DNA of 64,000 nucleotides from Microbacterium sp. SORGH_AS_0428 (GTDB lineage Bacteria > Actinomycetota > Actinomycetes > Actinomycetales > Microbacteriaceae). Where the stretch lies: NCBI RefSeq assembly GCF_031453615.1, contig NZ_JAVIZT010000001.1:2294001-2358000 (forward strand), read 5' to 3'. Of the stretch, positions 52,351-64,000 are shown piece by piece; position 1 is the first letter of the stretch; every line of letters starts with the position of its first letter. Position numbers and translations under genes: made by a program. The notes beneath the pieces were generated by a model. It worked only from the letters and a program-made list of their open reading frames with translations. It was not told the origin of the DNA and did no database searches.

Positions 52351-52839
52351 TCAGCGCGGCGTGGATGCCGCCATCCGCGCGGCACGTGTGATCTCGCGCC
52401 GGGTCCAGGTGAACGCGAAGCGCGGGTCGTAGCGCGGCGCGCAGCTCGCGCAGGAGGTCTGGCGGGTCGCCTTGCGGTGCCGGTAGACGACGTGTCCGTT
52501 GGGGCACACGCCCACCCAGGGGGCGAGATCCGTGGCCGTCTCGCCGTGGTGGGTGGCGCCGCCGACGTATCCGAGGTCGCGAGCGATGCGCTTCCAGGCC
52601 GGGCCGTGTCCGGCGGCCGAGCCCGCCAGCGCGTGCGCGACCTCGTGCAGCAGCGTCTGGTGATTGGTGTCGTCGTCGTAGCGGGCGCTCAGATAGCGCG
52701 AGAGGCTGATGCGGCGCTTCGTGTAGTCGCACAGACCCGCGCGGCGCTTCGCATTGTCGAAGCCGAAGCTCCAGCCGTCATCGAGATGCAGCGCGATCAG
52801 GGCTTCCGCCCAGACGCGCACGCGCTGCAGATCCGACAT
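52351..52839 (-). CDS. SprT-like zinc metalloprotease-fold protein
   Basis: This 162-residue protein has a SprT-like domain: HEVAH (His65, Glu66, His69) in TLLHEVAHALAG, a probable third ligand His78 (AGHGP), and a C-terminal zinc ribbon with Cys112 and the pair Cys130/Cys133 (TSCASCAPRYDPR). The arrangement resembles the SprT/Spartan protease core, which removes DNA-protein crosslinks in eukaryotes; the bacterial role is not settled. TACGCT six bases upstream (minus strand) fixes the ATG at 52839. Confidence 0.88.
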   Translation of the reverse strand: MSDLQRVRVWAEALIALHLDDGWSFGFDNAKRRAGLCDYTKRRISLSRYLSARYDDDTNHQTLLHEVAHALAGSAAGHGPAWKRIARDLGYVGGATHHGETATDLAPWVGVCPNGHVVYRHRKATRQTSCASCAPRYDPRFAFTWTRREITRAARMAASTPR

Positions 52840-52845
52840 GGGAAG

Positions 52846-52851
52846 AGCGTA
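52846..52851 (-). promoter_or_regulatory. -10 box TACGCT of leaderless SprT-like gene
   Basis: On the minus strand TACGCT, then CTTCCC, then ATG 52839. Confidence 0.55.
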
Positions 52852-52876
52852 GAACGGGCCGCGGACAGCGGGCGGG

Positions 52877-53404
52877 TCAGCTGGCGACGCTCGCCGCGAT
52901 GCGGCGGCGATCCACCGTGTCGATGGCGAGCAGCGTCGTCTCGAGCTGCTCCTCGGGCGCGCCGGCCTGCTGGCGCAGGAACAGCGTGCGCTTGAAGTCG
53001 GCGCGGGCCGCATCCAGGTCCTCGCCGTCCAGGTGCACCTTGCCGCGGTGCTGGTAGGCGAACGCGGCGATGCCCGCCCAGCCCTGACCCTCGGCCTCCT
53101 CGGCGCAGGTCGTGAGCTCGTGCGCCGCGGCGCCGAGCTGTCCGCGCTCCTGCTGGACGGTGGCGTGCAGGATGCGGGCGCGCAGCAGATCCTTGCGGGT
53201 GCCGGCCATCCGGGCGGTCCGCACCGTCTGTTCGGCCACGAGGAGCGCCTCATCGAGCTGGTCGGTCACCTTCAACAGCCAGACACGCTCCATCAGCGCG
53301 GCGAGGCTGCGCTGCGAGCCGATCTCTTCGAGCCGCTCCAGGCATTCCCGCTCGTCGACGATCTCACGCAGCGTCTCCGGGTGGTGCCCCCTGATATAGC
53401 TCAC
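52877..53404 (-). CDS. TPR-like helical repeat protein
   Basis: This 175-residue all-helical protein is probably TPR-like: helix pairs of about 34 residues appear around ALMERVWLLKVTDQLDEALL, RARILHATVQQERGQLGAAA and AAFAYQHRGKVHLDGEDLDA, the last with the A-x-x-x-x-G-x-x-x-x-x-x-G-D-x-x-A pattern. It starts with HHPETLREIVDEREC. Such proteins are scaffolds; no partner is identified. GTG 53404 is preceded by GGGAG. It is transcribed from the minus strand ahead of the SprT-like gene, which has its own promoter. Confidence 0.7.
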   Translation of the reverse strand: MSYIRGHHPETLREIVDERECLERLEEIGSQRSLAALMERVWLLKVTDQLDEALLVAEQTVRTARMAGTRKDLLRARILHATVQQERGQLGAAAHELTTCAEEAEGQGWAGIAAFAYQHRGKVHLDGEDLDAARADFKRTLFLRQQAGAPEEQLETTLLAIDTVDRRRIAASVAS

Positions 53405-53495
53405 GTTGCTCCCTTCGTGCCGGCGCCGCATCCAGTGTCGCCGACCTCCGCCGCCGGGCGCTTCAGGCACGCCGCATCCACGCCTCCACGGTTCC

Positions 53496-53568
53496 CCGCG
53501 AGACTGCATTTCCCTGACGAGATCACGGGGTTCACCCGTGATCTCGTGCTCGAGATGCAGTCTCGCGG
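53496..53568. repeat. Nested double hairpin (family C)
   Basis: Outer arms CCGCGAGACTGCAT (53496-53509) and ATGCAGTCTCGCGG (53555-53568) are perfectly complementary over 14 bp. Inside them ACGAGATCACGGG (53517-53529) and CCCGTGATCTCGT (53535-53547) form another perfect 13-bp stem with loop GTTCA. It lies in the 207-bp gap between the TPR-like gene and the spermidine-synthase-like gene. Confidence 0.85.
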
Positions 53569-53611
53569 TCAGAGACGACGCTGAGGGGGCGCGGGCGCGC
53601 GCAGGCCGGGC

Positions 53612-54478
53612 TCAGAGCTCGAAGAGGGATGCGGCGGGCTTGGGAGAGGGGGTGGCGGTCGCATCCGTCGCGGGAACCGCGCCGCGCACGAACTCCTCGA
53701 GCTCCGCACCGGTCGCGACCTTCGCCGGATGCGGCCCCGCCGCCATCAGGCGCGGCAGCCATGCCGTCGGCAGGGGAGCTGCGGATGCGGCGATCACGAG
53801 GTTGCCGAAGCGTCGTCCCTTGAGCGTTTGCACCTCCGCGAGCAGCGCGATCTCCGGCAGAACCTCCCGCACGGTGGCGACCTGCCGCCGTGCGAAGGCG
53901 AGTCCCGCGCCGTCGGCGACGTTCACGAGCAGCACCCCGTCCGGGGCGAGCAGGCGGGCGGCGTCGCGGTAGAACTCCACGGTGGTCAGGTGGGCGGGCG
54001 TCTGCGCTCCTGCGTACACGTCGGACACGAGGAGATCGACGTTGCCCGCCAGCGATTCTGGCAGCCGCGCGAGTCCCGCCCTGGCGTCCCCGATGCGCAC
54101 CCGGATCTGCGCCCCGCGCGGCAGCGGGAGGTTCGTGCGCACGAGGTCGACGAGGGCCTGCTCGAGCTCGATGACCTGCTGACGGGATCCGGGACGCGTG
54201 TGCGCGACGTAGCGGGGGATGGTGAGCGCGCCGCCGCCCAGATGCACAGCGGTCAGCGGCTGACCGGGCAGGCGCAGCTGGTCGATGACGGCCGCCATCC
54301 GTCCGATGTACTCGAAGTGCAGGTGGGTCGGATCGTCGAGGTCGACGTGCGACTGCGGCGTGCCGGCGACATCCAGCTCGAATCCGCTCGTGAACGACGA
54401 GGGGACGATGCGGGCGATCGAGCCGTCCGACAGTCGCGCCTCGGGATGCGAGACGTGCTCGTAACGCGCGCGGGCCAT
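53612..54478 (-). CDS. Spermidine-synthase-like methyltransferase-fold protein
   Basis: This 288-residue protein has the class I methyltransferase fold of spermidine synthases: LTAVHLGGGALTIPRYVAHT (cofactor-binding glycine motif), then QQVIELEQALVDLVRTNLPL (acidic strand), RVRIGDARAGLARL and LLVSDVYAGAQTPAHLTTVE (polyamine-synthase-type DVY segment). It lacks neighbours such as speD or speA, so polyamine production is not supported. The last 30 residues (ATDATATPSPKPAASLFEL region) are disordered. ATG 54478 is preceded by TACTGT at six bases. It is divergent from pxpA. Confidence 0.85.
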   Translation of the reverse strand: MARARYEHVSHPEARLSDGSIARIVPSSFTSGFELDVAGTPQSHVDLDDPTHLHFEYIGRMAAVIDQLRLPGQPLTAVHLGGGALTIPRYVAHTRPGSRQQVIELEQALVDLVRTNLPLPRGAQIRVRIGDARAGLARLPESLAGNVDLLVSDVYAGAQTPAHLTTVEFYRDAARLLAPDGVLLVNVADGAGLAFARRQVATVREVLPEIALLAEVQTLKGRRFGNLVIAASAAPLPTAWLPRLMAAGPHPAKVATGAELEEFVRGAVPATDATATPSPKPAASLFEL

Positions 54479-54484
54479 GAGTCC

Positions 54485-54490
54485 ACAGTA
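54485..54490 (-). promoter_or_regulatory. -10 box TACTGT of leaderless spermidine-synthase-like gene
   Basis: On the minus strand TACTGT, six bases, ATG 54478. It lies back to back with the TACCGT box of pxpA, so both promoters share about 20 bp. Confidence 0.55.
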
Positions 54491-54499
54491 CGGCGGCAC

Positions 54500-54505
54500 T
54501 ACCGT
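54500..54505 (+). promoter_or_regulatory. -10 box TACCGT, leaderless start of pxpA
   Basis: TACCGT, six bases, then ATG 54512. Confidence 0.55.
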
Positions 54506-54511
54506 GTGCAC

Positions 54512-55267
54512 ATGCCCTCGATCGATCTGAACGCGGACCTCGGCGAGACCGTCGAGGGAGAGCCGACCGCAGACGATGCGGCGATGTTCGCGCTCATCTC
54601 CAGCGCCAGCGTCGCGTGCGGCGGCCACGCCGGCGACCCCGACGCGATGCGGGCTGCGGTGGCGCTGGCCGCGGCGCGGGGCGTCGCCATCGGAGCGCAC
54701 CCCTCGTATCCCGACCGCGCCGGATTCGGGCGCCGGGAGATGCGGATCGCGCCCGCCCGGCTGCGACGCGAACTCGCGACGCAGCTGCGTGCGCTGCGTG
54801 CGGCCGGCGCGGACATCCGGTACGTGAAGCCGCATGGAGCGCTGTACCACGCGGCCGGCGGCGATCCGCTGACGGCGGCGGCGGTCGTCGCCGAGATCGC
54901 CGCCCTCGCCGACGGACTCGGCCGACCCGTTCCCGTGCTGGGCCTCGGCGATCGCCTGCGCGAAGCGGCGGCGGATGCGGGCGTCCCGTTCTTCGGCGAG
55001 GCGTTCCTCGACCGCGGGTACCTGCCCGACGGCACGCTCGTGCCGCGGGGCATGCCGGGGGCGCTGCTCCACGACGCCGAGCAGGTCGCCGCGCGCGCGG
55101 TGCGCCTGGCGACGGCGGGGGAGGTCGTCGCGGTCGACGGCACCGTTGTGCGCACCGAAGCCGTCTCGCTGTGCCTGCACGGCGACACTCGCGAGGCGGT
55201 GGAGATGGCCGGAGCCGTCCGCGCGGCGCTGACGGCGGCGGGCGTCGAGGTCCGGGCGCCGTGGTGA
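54512..55267 (+). CDS. pxpA: 5-oxoprolinase subunit A (LamB/YcsF family)
   Basis: This 251-residue protein is the LamB/YcsF subunit of the prokaryotic ATP-dependent 5-oxoprolinase PxpABC, which opens 5-oxoproline (pyroglutamate) to glutamate. It opens SIDLNADLGETVEGEPTADD and has SSASVACGGHAGDPDAM, IGAHPSYPDRAGFGRREM, YVKPHGALYH and FGEAFLDRGYLPDGTLVPR, all family-typical. The stop overlaps the GTG of the next gene (GTGA), so the subunits are coupled. Removal of pyroglutamate, a spontaneous by-product of glutamine, is the expected role. Confidence 0.95.
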   Translation: MPSIDLNADLGETVEGEPTADDAAMFALISSASVACGGHAGDPDAMRAAVALAAARGVAIGAHPSYPDRAGFGRREMRIAPARLRRELATQLRALRAAGADIRYVKPHGALYHAAGGDPLTAAAVVAEIAALADGLGRPVPVLGLGDRLREAAADAGVPFFGEAFLDRGYLPDGTLVPRGMPGALLHDAEQVAARAVRLATAGEVVAVDGTVVRTEAVSLCLHGDTREAVEMAGAVRAALTAAGVEVRAPW

Positions 55268-56796
55268 CCGGCGGGCGGCGCATCCTGCCGTACGGGGCGG
55301 GCGGCCTGCTCATCGAGCTCGACGACCTGGATGCGGTGCTGGGGCTGCACGCGGGTCTTGCCGCATCCGTTCCGGGCGGCGTCGAGGAACTCGTCGCAGC
55401 CGCGCGCACGGTGCTCGTCCGTTTCGATCCGCGCCGGATCCCGGCGCAGGCGGTGCGGGCGTGGATCGCGGCGACGGATGCGGCGGCGTCGCGGACGGAT
55501 CCCGGTGCGCCGGAGGTGACGCTCCCCACTGTCTACGACGGCATCGACCTGGCCGCCGCGGGGGACTGGGCGGGGGTGTCGCCCGCGGAGCTCGTCGAGC
55601 GGCACGTGCGCACGCCCTGGCGGGTCGCGTTCACGGGGTTCGCTCCCGGATTCGCCTATCTGGTGGGGGAGGCGTGGGACCTCGACATCCCGCGCCTGGA
55701 TGCCCCGCGCACGCGCGTTCCCGCCGGTGCCGTCGCGCTCGCGGCGGGCTTCACGGGAACCTATCCGCGCTCGACTCCCGGCGGATGGCGCCTCATCGGA
55801 ACGACCCCCGCGCCGCTCTTCGACCCGGATGCGGTCGCCCCGGCACTGTTGACCGCCGGGACGCGGGTGCGCTTCCAGCCCGAGCGGGCGCGCGTCGCGC
55901 TCCCCGCCCCGCCGGCGCCCGCGACGTCGGGCGCGCCGGCGCTGCGCATCGACGCCCCCGGACCGCTGGCGAGCATCCAGGACCTCGGGCGACCCGGCGC
56001 CGGCGCGATGGGCATCGCCCTGTCGGGGGCAGCCGATCGTCGCGCGGCGGCCCTCGCCAATCGCCTCGTCGGCTCCGTGCAGACGGCCGCCGTCATCGAG
56101 ATCCTCCTGGGGCCGTTCCGAGCGACGGCGCTGGCCGATCGATGGATCGCGGTGACGGGCGGCCTGGGCGCGATGCGTATCGACGGCAGGGCCGCCGACC
56201 CGCACCGTGCCGTGTTCTGGCCCGCGGGCTCCGTGCTCGAGATCGGCCCCCTCGCCACCGGCCTGCGCGCCTACCTTGCGGTGCGCGGCGGCATCGATGT
56301 GCCCCGCAGGGCGGGCTCCCGAGCCACGGACACCCTCGCGGGTCTCGGTCCCGCCCCGCTCGCCGCGGGCGACGAGATGCCCACGGCAGCGGAGATTGCG
56401 GGCGAGGTGCCGCCGATCGACGCCGTCGCATGGACGGCGCCCGCTCCCGGTGACGTGACCGTGGAGGTGGTGCCGGGACCGCGCGCCGACTGGTTCGCGG
56501 CCGACGCCGGACGCACGCTCTTCGCCGGTCCGTGGCGCGTGTCCGCGGACGCTGATCGGGTCGGTGTGCGTCTGGAGGGCCCCGGTCTGACCCGCATCCG
56601 CGCGGGGGAGCTGGCGAGCGAGGCCATGGTCCCCGGTGCGCTGCAGGTGCCGCCGGACGGGCGGCCGGTCGTGCTCGGAGTGGACGGTCCGGTCACCGGC
56701 GGCTACCCGGTCATCGCCGTCGCCACGGCCGAGTCCCTGGACCGCCTCGCGCAGGCGAGGCCCGGCACCCGCGTGCGGATCAGGCCCGTCGGATGA
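55264..56796 (+). CDS. pxpBC: Fused 5-oxoprolinase subunits B and C
   Basis: This 510-residue protein joins the two remaining PxpABC subunits. Residues about 1-215 are the KipI/PxpB (carboxyltransferase C-D) domain: PYGAGGLLIEL, RFDPRRIP, VAFTGFAPGFAYLVGE and PRSTPGGWRLIGTT. Residues about 225-510 are the KipA/PxpC (carboxyltransferase A-B) domain: SIQDLGRPGAGAMGI, GAADRRAAALANRLVGS, YLAVRGGIDVPRRAGSRATD and VVLGVDGPVTGGYPVIAVA. A proline-rich linker joins them. Fusions of these two subunits are known. Start GTG 55264 overlaps the pxpA stop. Confidence 0.93.
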   Translation: MTGGRRILPYGAGGLLIELDDLDAVLGLHAGLAASVPGGVEELVAAARTVLVRFDPRRIPAQAVRAWIAATDAAASRTDPGAPEVTLPTVYDGIDLAAAGDWAGVSPAELVERHVRTPWRVAFTGFAPGFAYLVGEAWDLDIPRLDAPRTRVPAGAVALAAGFTGTYPRSTPGGWRLIGTTPAPLFDPDAVAPALLTAGTRVRFQPERARVALPAPPAPATSGAPALRIDAPGPLASIQDLGRPGAGAMGIALSGAADRRAAALANRLVGSVQTAAVIEILLGPFRATALADRWIAVTGGLGAMRIDGRAADPHRAVFWPAGSVLEIGPLATGLRAYLAVRGGIDVPRRAGSRATDTLAGLGPAPLAAGDEMPTAAEIAGEVPPIDAVAWTAPAPGDVTVEVVPGPRADWFAADAGRTLFAGPWRVSADADRVGVRLEGPGLTRIRAGELASEAMVPGALQVPPDGRPVVLGVDGPVTGGYPVIAVATAESLDRLAQARPGTRVRIRPVG

Positions 56797-56855
56797 GGCC
56801 CGGCGGGGTCGACGCGCGGTTATACCGCAGGTCGTGAAACTCGTCAAGAATTCGA

Positions 56856-56885
56856 CTGGACACGGCGCGTCATCTGACATATAGT
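56856..56885 (+). promoter_or_regulatory. Promoter of rpoB-rpoC
   Basis: CTGGAC (56856-56861) and TATAGT (56880-56885) are separated by 18 bp, a good sigma-70-type promoter. Transcription would start near 56892, giving a leader of about 150 nt before rpoB. The leader has no evident gene. Confidence 0.6.
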
Positions 56886-57044
56886 TGGTCTTTGCGCTCC
56901 CTCCTCCCATGCCCTCATATGGTGGTCGGCCTGCGTGCGTGCCCCCGCAGATAGCGGCGTGCGGTGCGAACGCGTCGGGAAGATCGAGCACTCCATCTGA
57001 CATCAGAATCACGAGCCCCCGCCCGGGCCCATGGAGGTTATCCC

Positions 57045-60000
57045 TTGGCTGCCGCGCCTCACGCAAGCACCCCCACCACCAAGACCCCCAAGAACGGACG
57101 CGGCGCTTCGCGTCTGTCCTTCGCGAAGATCACCGACACGCTGACGGTCCCCGACCTTCTCGCGCTGCAGACGGAGTCCTTCGACTGGCTCGTCGGCAAC
57201 GACGCCTGGAAGGCGCGTGTCGCCGAGGCCCAGGCCGCCGGTCGCACCGACGTGCCGGCAACGAGCGGTCTCGAGGAGATCTTCGAGGAGATCTCCCCGA
57301 TCGAAGACCTCAGCGAGACGATGCAGCTGAGCTTCACGAACCCCTACCTCGAGCCCGAGAAGTACTCCATCGAGGAGTGCAAGGAGCGCGGCAAGACGTA
57401 CGCGGCCCCGCTCTACGTCGAGGCCGAGTTCATGAACCACCAGACCGGTGAGATCAAGACGCAGACGGTCTTCATGGGCGATTTCCCGCTCCAGACCGAC
57501 AAGGGCACGTTCATCATCAACGGCACCGAGCGCGTCGTCGTTTCGCAGCTCGTGCGTTCGCCCGGTGTGTACTTCGACCGCGTCGCCGACAAGACGAGCG
57601 ACAAGGACATCGTCTCGGCCCGCGTCATCCCCAGCCGCGGCGCCTGGCTCGAGTTCGAGATCGACAAGCGCGACCAGGTGGGCGTGCGCATCGACCGCAA
57701 GCGCAAGCAGTCGGTCACCGTCTTCCTGAAGGCGCTCGGTCTGTCCAGCGAAGACATCATGAACGAGTTCGCGGGCTTCAGCTCGATCGAGGAGACCCTC
57801 GAGAAGGACACGATCCTCACCAAGGAAGACGCGCTGCGCGACATCTACCGCAAGCTCCGTCCGGGTGAGCAGGTCGCTGCCGAGGCTGCGCGTGCGCTGC
57901 TGGACAACTTCTACTTCTCGTCCAAGCGCTACGACCTCGCCAAGGTGGGTCGCTACAAGATCAACCAGAAGCTCGGTCTCGACACCCCGCTGACCGACTC
58001 GGTGCTCACGGTCGACGACATCGTCGCGACCATCAAGTACCTCGTCCGCCTCCACCGCGGCGACACGAGCTTCGAGGGCGTGCGCGCCGGCAAGACGGCC
58101 GAGATCCGCATCGACGTCGACGACATCGACAACTTCGGCAACCGCCGCATCCGCGCGGTGGGCGAGCTCATCCAGAACCAGGTCCGCACGGGTCTGTCGC
58201 GCATGGAGCGCGTCGTCCGCGAGCGCATGACCACGCAGGACATCGAGGCGATCACGCCCCAGACCCTGATCAACGTGCGTCCCGTCGTCGCGGCGATCAA
58301 GGAGTTCTTCGGAACCTCGCAGCTGTCGCAGTTCATGGACCAGAACAACCCGCTCGCGGGTCTGACCCACAAGCGTCGCCTGTCGGCGCTGGGCCCCGGC
58401 GGCCTGTCGCGCGAGCGCGCCGGCGTCGAGGTCCGTGACGTCCACCCCTCGCACTACGGCCGCATGTGCCCGATCGAGACGCCGGAAGGCCCGAACATCG
58501 GTCTGATCGGTTCGCTCGCCTCCTTCGCGCGCATCAACGCGTTCGGGTTCATCGAGACCCCGTACCGCCGCGTCGTGAACGGTCGCGTCACCACCGACAT
58601 CGACTACCTCACCGCCAGCGAGGAGAACGACTTCATCGTCGCCCAGGCCGGCGCCGAGCTCGACGCCGAAGGCTCCTTCACGCAGGACCGCGTGCTGGCC
58701 CGCCGTGGCCAGGGTGGCGAGGTCGACCTCTTCCCGGTCGACGAGATCGGCTACATGGACGTCTCCCCACGCCAGATGGTGTCGGTCGCGACCTCGCTGA
58801 TCCCCTTCCTCGAGCACGACGACGCGAACCGCGCCCTCATGGGTGCGAACATGCAGCGCCAGGCCGTGCCGCTGGTTCGCAGCGAGTCGCCCGTGGTCGG
58901 AACCGGTATGGAGGGCTACGCGGCCGTCGACGCCGGTGACGTCGTCACCGCCAAGCGTTCCGGTGTCGTGGCCGAGGTCTCCGCCGACGTCGTCACCATC
59001 CAGACGGATGAGGGCGGCACCGACGACTACTTCCTGCGCAAGTTCGACCGCTCCAACCAGGGCACGTCGTACAACCAGCGCGTCGTGGTCTCCGCCGGTG
59101 AGCGCATCGAGGCCGGCGAGGTCATCGCCGACGGTCCCGCGACCGAGAACGGCGAGCTCGCCCTCGGCAAGAACCTGCTCGTCGGGTTCATGACGTGGGA
59201 GGGTCACAACTTCGAGGACGCGATCATCCTCAGCCAGGAGCTCGTGAAGGACGACACCCTCTCCTCGATCCACATCGAGGAGTACGAGGTCGACGCCCGC
59301 GACACGAAGCTCGGCAAGGAAGAGATCACGCGCGACCTGCCGAACGTGAGCCCCGACCTGCTGAAGGACCTCGACGAGCGCGGCATCATCCGCATCGGTG
59401 CCGAGGTCCGCCCCGGCGACATCCTCGTCGGCAAGGTCACGCCCAAGGGCGAGACCGAGCTGTCGGCCGAGGAGCGCCTGCTGCGCGCGATCTTCAACGA
59501 GAAGAGCCGCGAGGTCCGTGACACCTCCCTGAAGGTGCCCCACGGTGAGCAGGGCACGATCATCGCCGTCAAGGAGTTCAACGCCGAGGACGGCGACGAC
59601 GAGCTCGGCTCCGGCGTCAACCGCCGGGTCGTGGTCTACATCGCCCAGAAGCGCAAGATCACCGAGGGCGACAAGCTCGCCGGTCGCCACGGCAACAAGG
59701 GCGTCATCGCGAAGATCCTTCCCGTCGAGGACATGCCCTTCCTCGCCGACGGCACGCCGCTGGACGTCATCCTCAACCCGCTCGGTATCCCCGGTCGAAT
59801 GAACTTCGGTCAGGTCCTCGAGCTCCACCTCGGCTGGATCGCTCAGCAGGGCTGGAAGGTCGAGGGCAACCCGGAATGGGCCGCGAACCTGCCGAAGGAG
59901 GCCTTCGAGGCCCCCGCCGGCACCAAGGTCGCCACCCCGGTGTTCGACGGTGCGTTCGAGTCGGAGATCGCGGGTCTGCTCGACTCGACGAACCCCACCC

Positions 60001-60548
60001 GTGACGGCGTGCGACTGATCGACTCCAGCGGTAAGACCACGCTGTTCGACGGCCGCAGCGGAGAGCCCTTCCCGGCCCCCATCTCCGTCGGCTACATGTA
60101 CATCCTGAAGCTGCACCACCTCGTGGACGACAAGATCCACGCGCGCTCCACCGGTCCGTACTCGATGATCACGCAGCAGCCGCTGGGTGGTAAGGCGCAG
60201 TTCGGCGGCCAGCGCTTCGGTGAGATGGAGGTGTGGGCCCTCGAGGCCTACGGTGCCGCCTACGCGCTGCAGGAGCTCCTCACGATCAAGTCCGACGACA
60301 TCCTCGGCCGCGTCAAGGTGTACGAGGCGATCGTCAAGGGCGAGAACATCCAGGAGCCCGGTATCCCCGAGTCCTTCAAGGTGCTCATGAAGGAGATGCA
60401 GTCGCTCTGCCTGAACGTCGAGGTCCTCTCGGCCGACGGTACGGCTGTCAACCTGCGCGACACCGATGACGACGCCTTCCGCGCGGCGGAAGAGCTCGGC
60501 ATCAACATCTCCAGCCGGTTCGAGTCCTCGTCCATCGACGAGATCTGA
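57045..60548 (+). CDS. rpoB: RNA polymerase beta subunit
   Basis: This 1167-residue beta subunit starts at TTG 57045, six bases after a near-perfect GGAGGT (57033-57038). A TTG start is also seen for mycobacterial rpoB. The N-terminal protrusion, lobe, rifampicin pocket and C-terminal clamp are complete. The rifampicin region (58311-58391) reads [15 protein letters not shown] then [12 protein letters not shown]: the residues equivalent to E. coli Asp516, His526 and Ser531 are wild type, so rifampicin susceptibility is expected; the Ser522 equivalent is Ala. Catalytic-centre segments such as [12 protein letters not shown] and ATPVFDGA are present. rpoC follows after 44 bp. Confidence 0.98.
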   Translation: MAAAPHASTPTTKTPKNGRGASRLSFAKITDTLTVPDLLALQTESFDWLVGNDAWKARVAEAQAAGRTDVPATSGLEEIFEEISPIEDLSETMQLSFTNPYLEPEKYSIEECKERGKTYAAPLYVEAEFMNHQTGEIKTQTVFMGDFPLQTDKGTFIINGTERVVVSQLVRSPGVYFDRVADKTSDKDIVSARVIPSRGAWLEFEIDKRDQVGVRIDRKRKQSVTVFLKALGLSSEDIMNEFAGFSSIEETLEKDTILTKEDALRDIYRKLRPGEQVAAEAARALLDNFYFSSKRYDLAKVGRYKINQKLGLDTPLTDSVLTVDDIVATIKYLVRLHRGDTSFEGVRAGKTAEIRIDVDDIDNFGNRRIRAVGELIQNQVRTGLSRMERVVRERMTTQDIEAITPQTLINVRPVVAAIKEFFGTSQLSQFMDQNNPLAGLTHKRRLSALGPGGLSRERAGVEVRDVHPSHYGRMCPIETPEGPNIGLIGSLASFARINAFGFIETPYRRVVNGRVTTDIDYLTASEENDFIVAQAGAELDAEGSFTQDRVLARRGQGGEVDLFPVDEIGYMDVSPRQMVSVATSLIPFLEHDDANRALMGANMQRQAVPLVRSESPVVGTGMEGYAAVDAGDVVTAKRSGVVAEVSADVVTIQTDEGGTDDYFLRKFDRSNQGTSYNQRVVVSAGERIEAGEVIADGPATENGELALGKNLLVGFMTWEGHNFEDAIILSQELVKDDTLSSIHIEEYEVDARDTKLGKEEITRDLPNVSPDLLKDLDERGIIRIGAEVRPGDILVGKVTPKGETELSAEERLLRAIFNEKSREVRDTSLKVPHGEQGTIIAVKEFNAEDGDDELGSGVNRRVVVYIAQKRKITEGDKLAGRHGNKGVIAKILPVEDMPFLADGTPLDVILNPLGIPGRMNFGQVLELHLGWIAQQGWKVEGNPEWAANLPKEAFEAPAGTKVATPVFDGAFESEIAGLLDSTNPTRDGVRLIDSSGKTTLFDGRSGEPFPAPISVGYMYILKLHHLVDDKIHARSTGPYSMITQQPLGGKAQFGGQRFGEMEVWALEAYGAAYALQELLTIKSDDILGRVKVYEAIVKGENIQEPGIPESFKVLMKEMQSLCLNVEVLSADGTAVNLRDTDDDAFRAAEELGINISSRFESSSIDEI

Positions 60549-60592
60549 CCCCGGCTCACTCACCGAGATTTATTAGGCACACAGGAGAACCA

Positions 60593-64000
<3,408 letters not shown>

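Noticed and set aside
53612..54478. Genuine spermidine synthase
   Set aside because: Fold matches but no polyamine genes are nearby, so only 'spermidine-synthase-like' is justified.
56900..57044. Short upstream ORF or attenuator in the rpoB leader
   Set aside because: ATG-started frames run into rpoB sequence in another frame; no SD and no clear terminator stem.
58311..58391. Rifampicin-resistance mutation
   Set aside because: Equivalents of Asp516, His526 and Ser531 are wild type; Ala at the Ser522 position is more likely natural variation.
57009..60563. A 1184-codon open frame antisense to rpoB
   Set aside because: It mirrors the codon structure of rpoB at very high GC; composition is Val/Asp/Leu/Arg-biased and has no recognisable domain.

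Overview
The window is very GC-rich and gene-dense. It carries actinobacterial RNA polymerase genes, many TANNNT -10 boxes six or seven bases ahead of leaderless starts, and a gene set (TreXYZ, Lhr with Nei2, PxpA with PxpBC, a DUF6421-like protein) that fits the order Micrococcales. Microbacteriaceae, probably Microbacterium, is my inference. I found no rRNA, tRNA, insertion sequence, prophage or CRISPR array. The region reads as ordinary chromosome ending in rpoB-rpoC.

Layout. 1-5760: pentose module, with a LacI-family regulator fragment, a GH43 glycosidase, a ROK repressor, xylose isomerase and xylulokinase. 5841-8463: small alarmone synthetase, two unrecognised proteins and a truncated flavodoxin-fold gene. 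8663-15009: treX-treY-treZ, turning glycogen-type glucan into trehalose. 15023-20905: a mixed set (DUF1349, 2OG oxygenase, TspO-like membrane protein, glutamine amidotransferase, LysR-type sensor domain without HTH, hexapeptide protein, YitT). 21157-26551: Nei-type glycosylase overlapping the giant helicase Lhr. 26678-33512: small membrane proteins, Tat-lipoprotein intradiol dioxygenase, ABC-F ATPase with a leader-peptide attenuator, esterase, NUDIX protein, membrane-anchored AlbA protein and threonine aldolase. 33702-46756: an unknown protein and a nine-gene minus-strand operon for pyrimidine-ring catabolism with a divergent MocR regulator. 46816-51127: two-component system and an FtsX-type ABC exporter. 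51165-56796: SRPBCC, ComB-like, SprT-like, TPR-like and spermidine-synthase-like proteins, then pxpA-pxpBC. 57045-64000: rpoB and the first 1136 codons of rpoC.

The most coherent system is the pyrimidine operon. A solute-binding protein and two-permease ABC importer, dihydropyrimidinase, a beta-ureidopropionase-like hydrolase, an omega-amino-acid aminotransferase and CoA-acylating (methyl)malonate-semialdehyde dehydrogenase supply every reductive-pathway step except the first. No dihydropyrimidine dehydrogenase is present. A luciferase-like (LLM, F420/FMN-type) oxidoreductase sits in the place where that enzyme is expected and is the natural candidate for ring reduction.

The most unusual non-coding signals are: (i) the octamer GGATGCGG/CCGCATCC, enriched about twenty-fold by hand count in both orientations; (ii) several families of palindromic intergenic repeats (TGTCCCACTT family at three loci, TGCGCAGATG family at two, plus single nested hairpins); (iii) an 11-codon leader ORF with an SD-sequestering hairpin ahead of the ABC-F gene; (iv) pervasive leaderless promoters; and (v) a perfect 15-bp palindrome over the promoter of the TspO-like gene.
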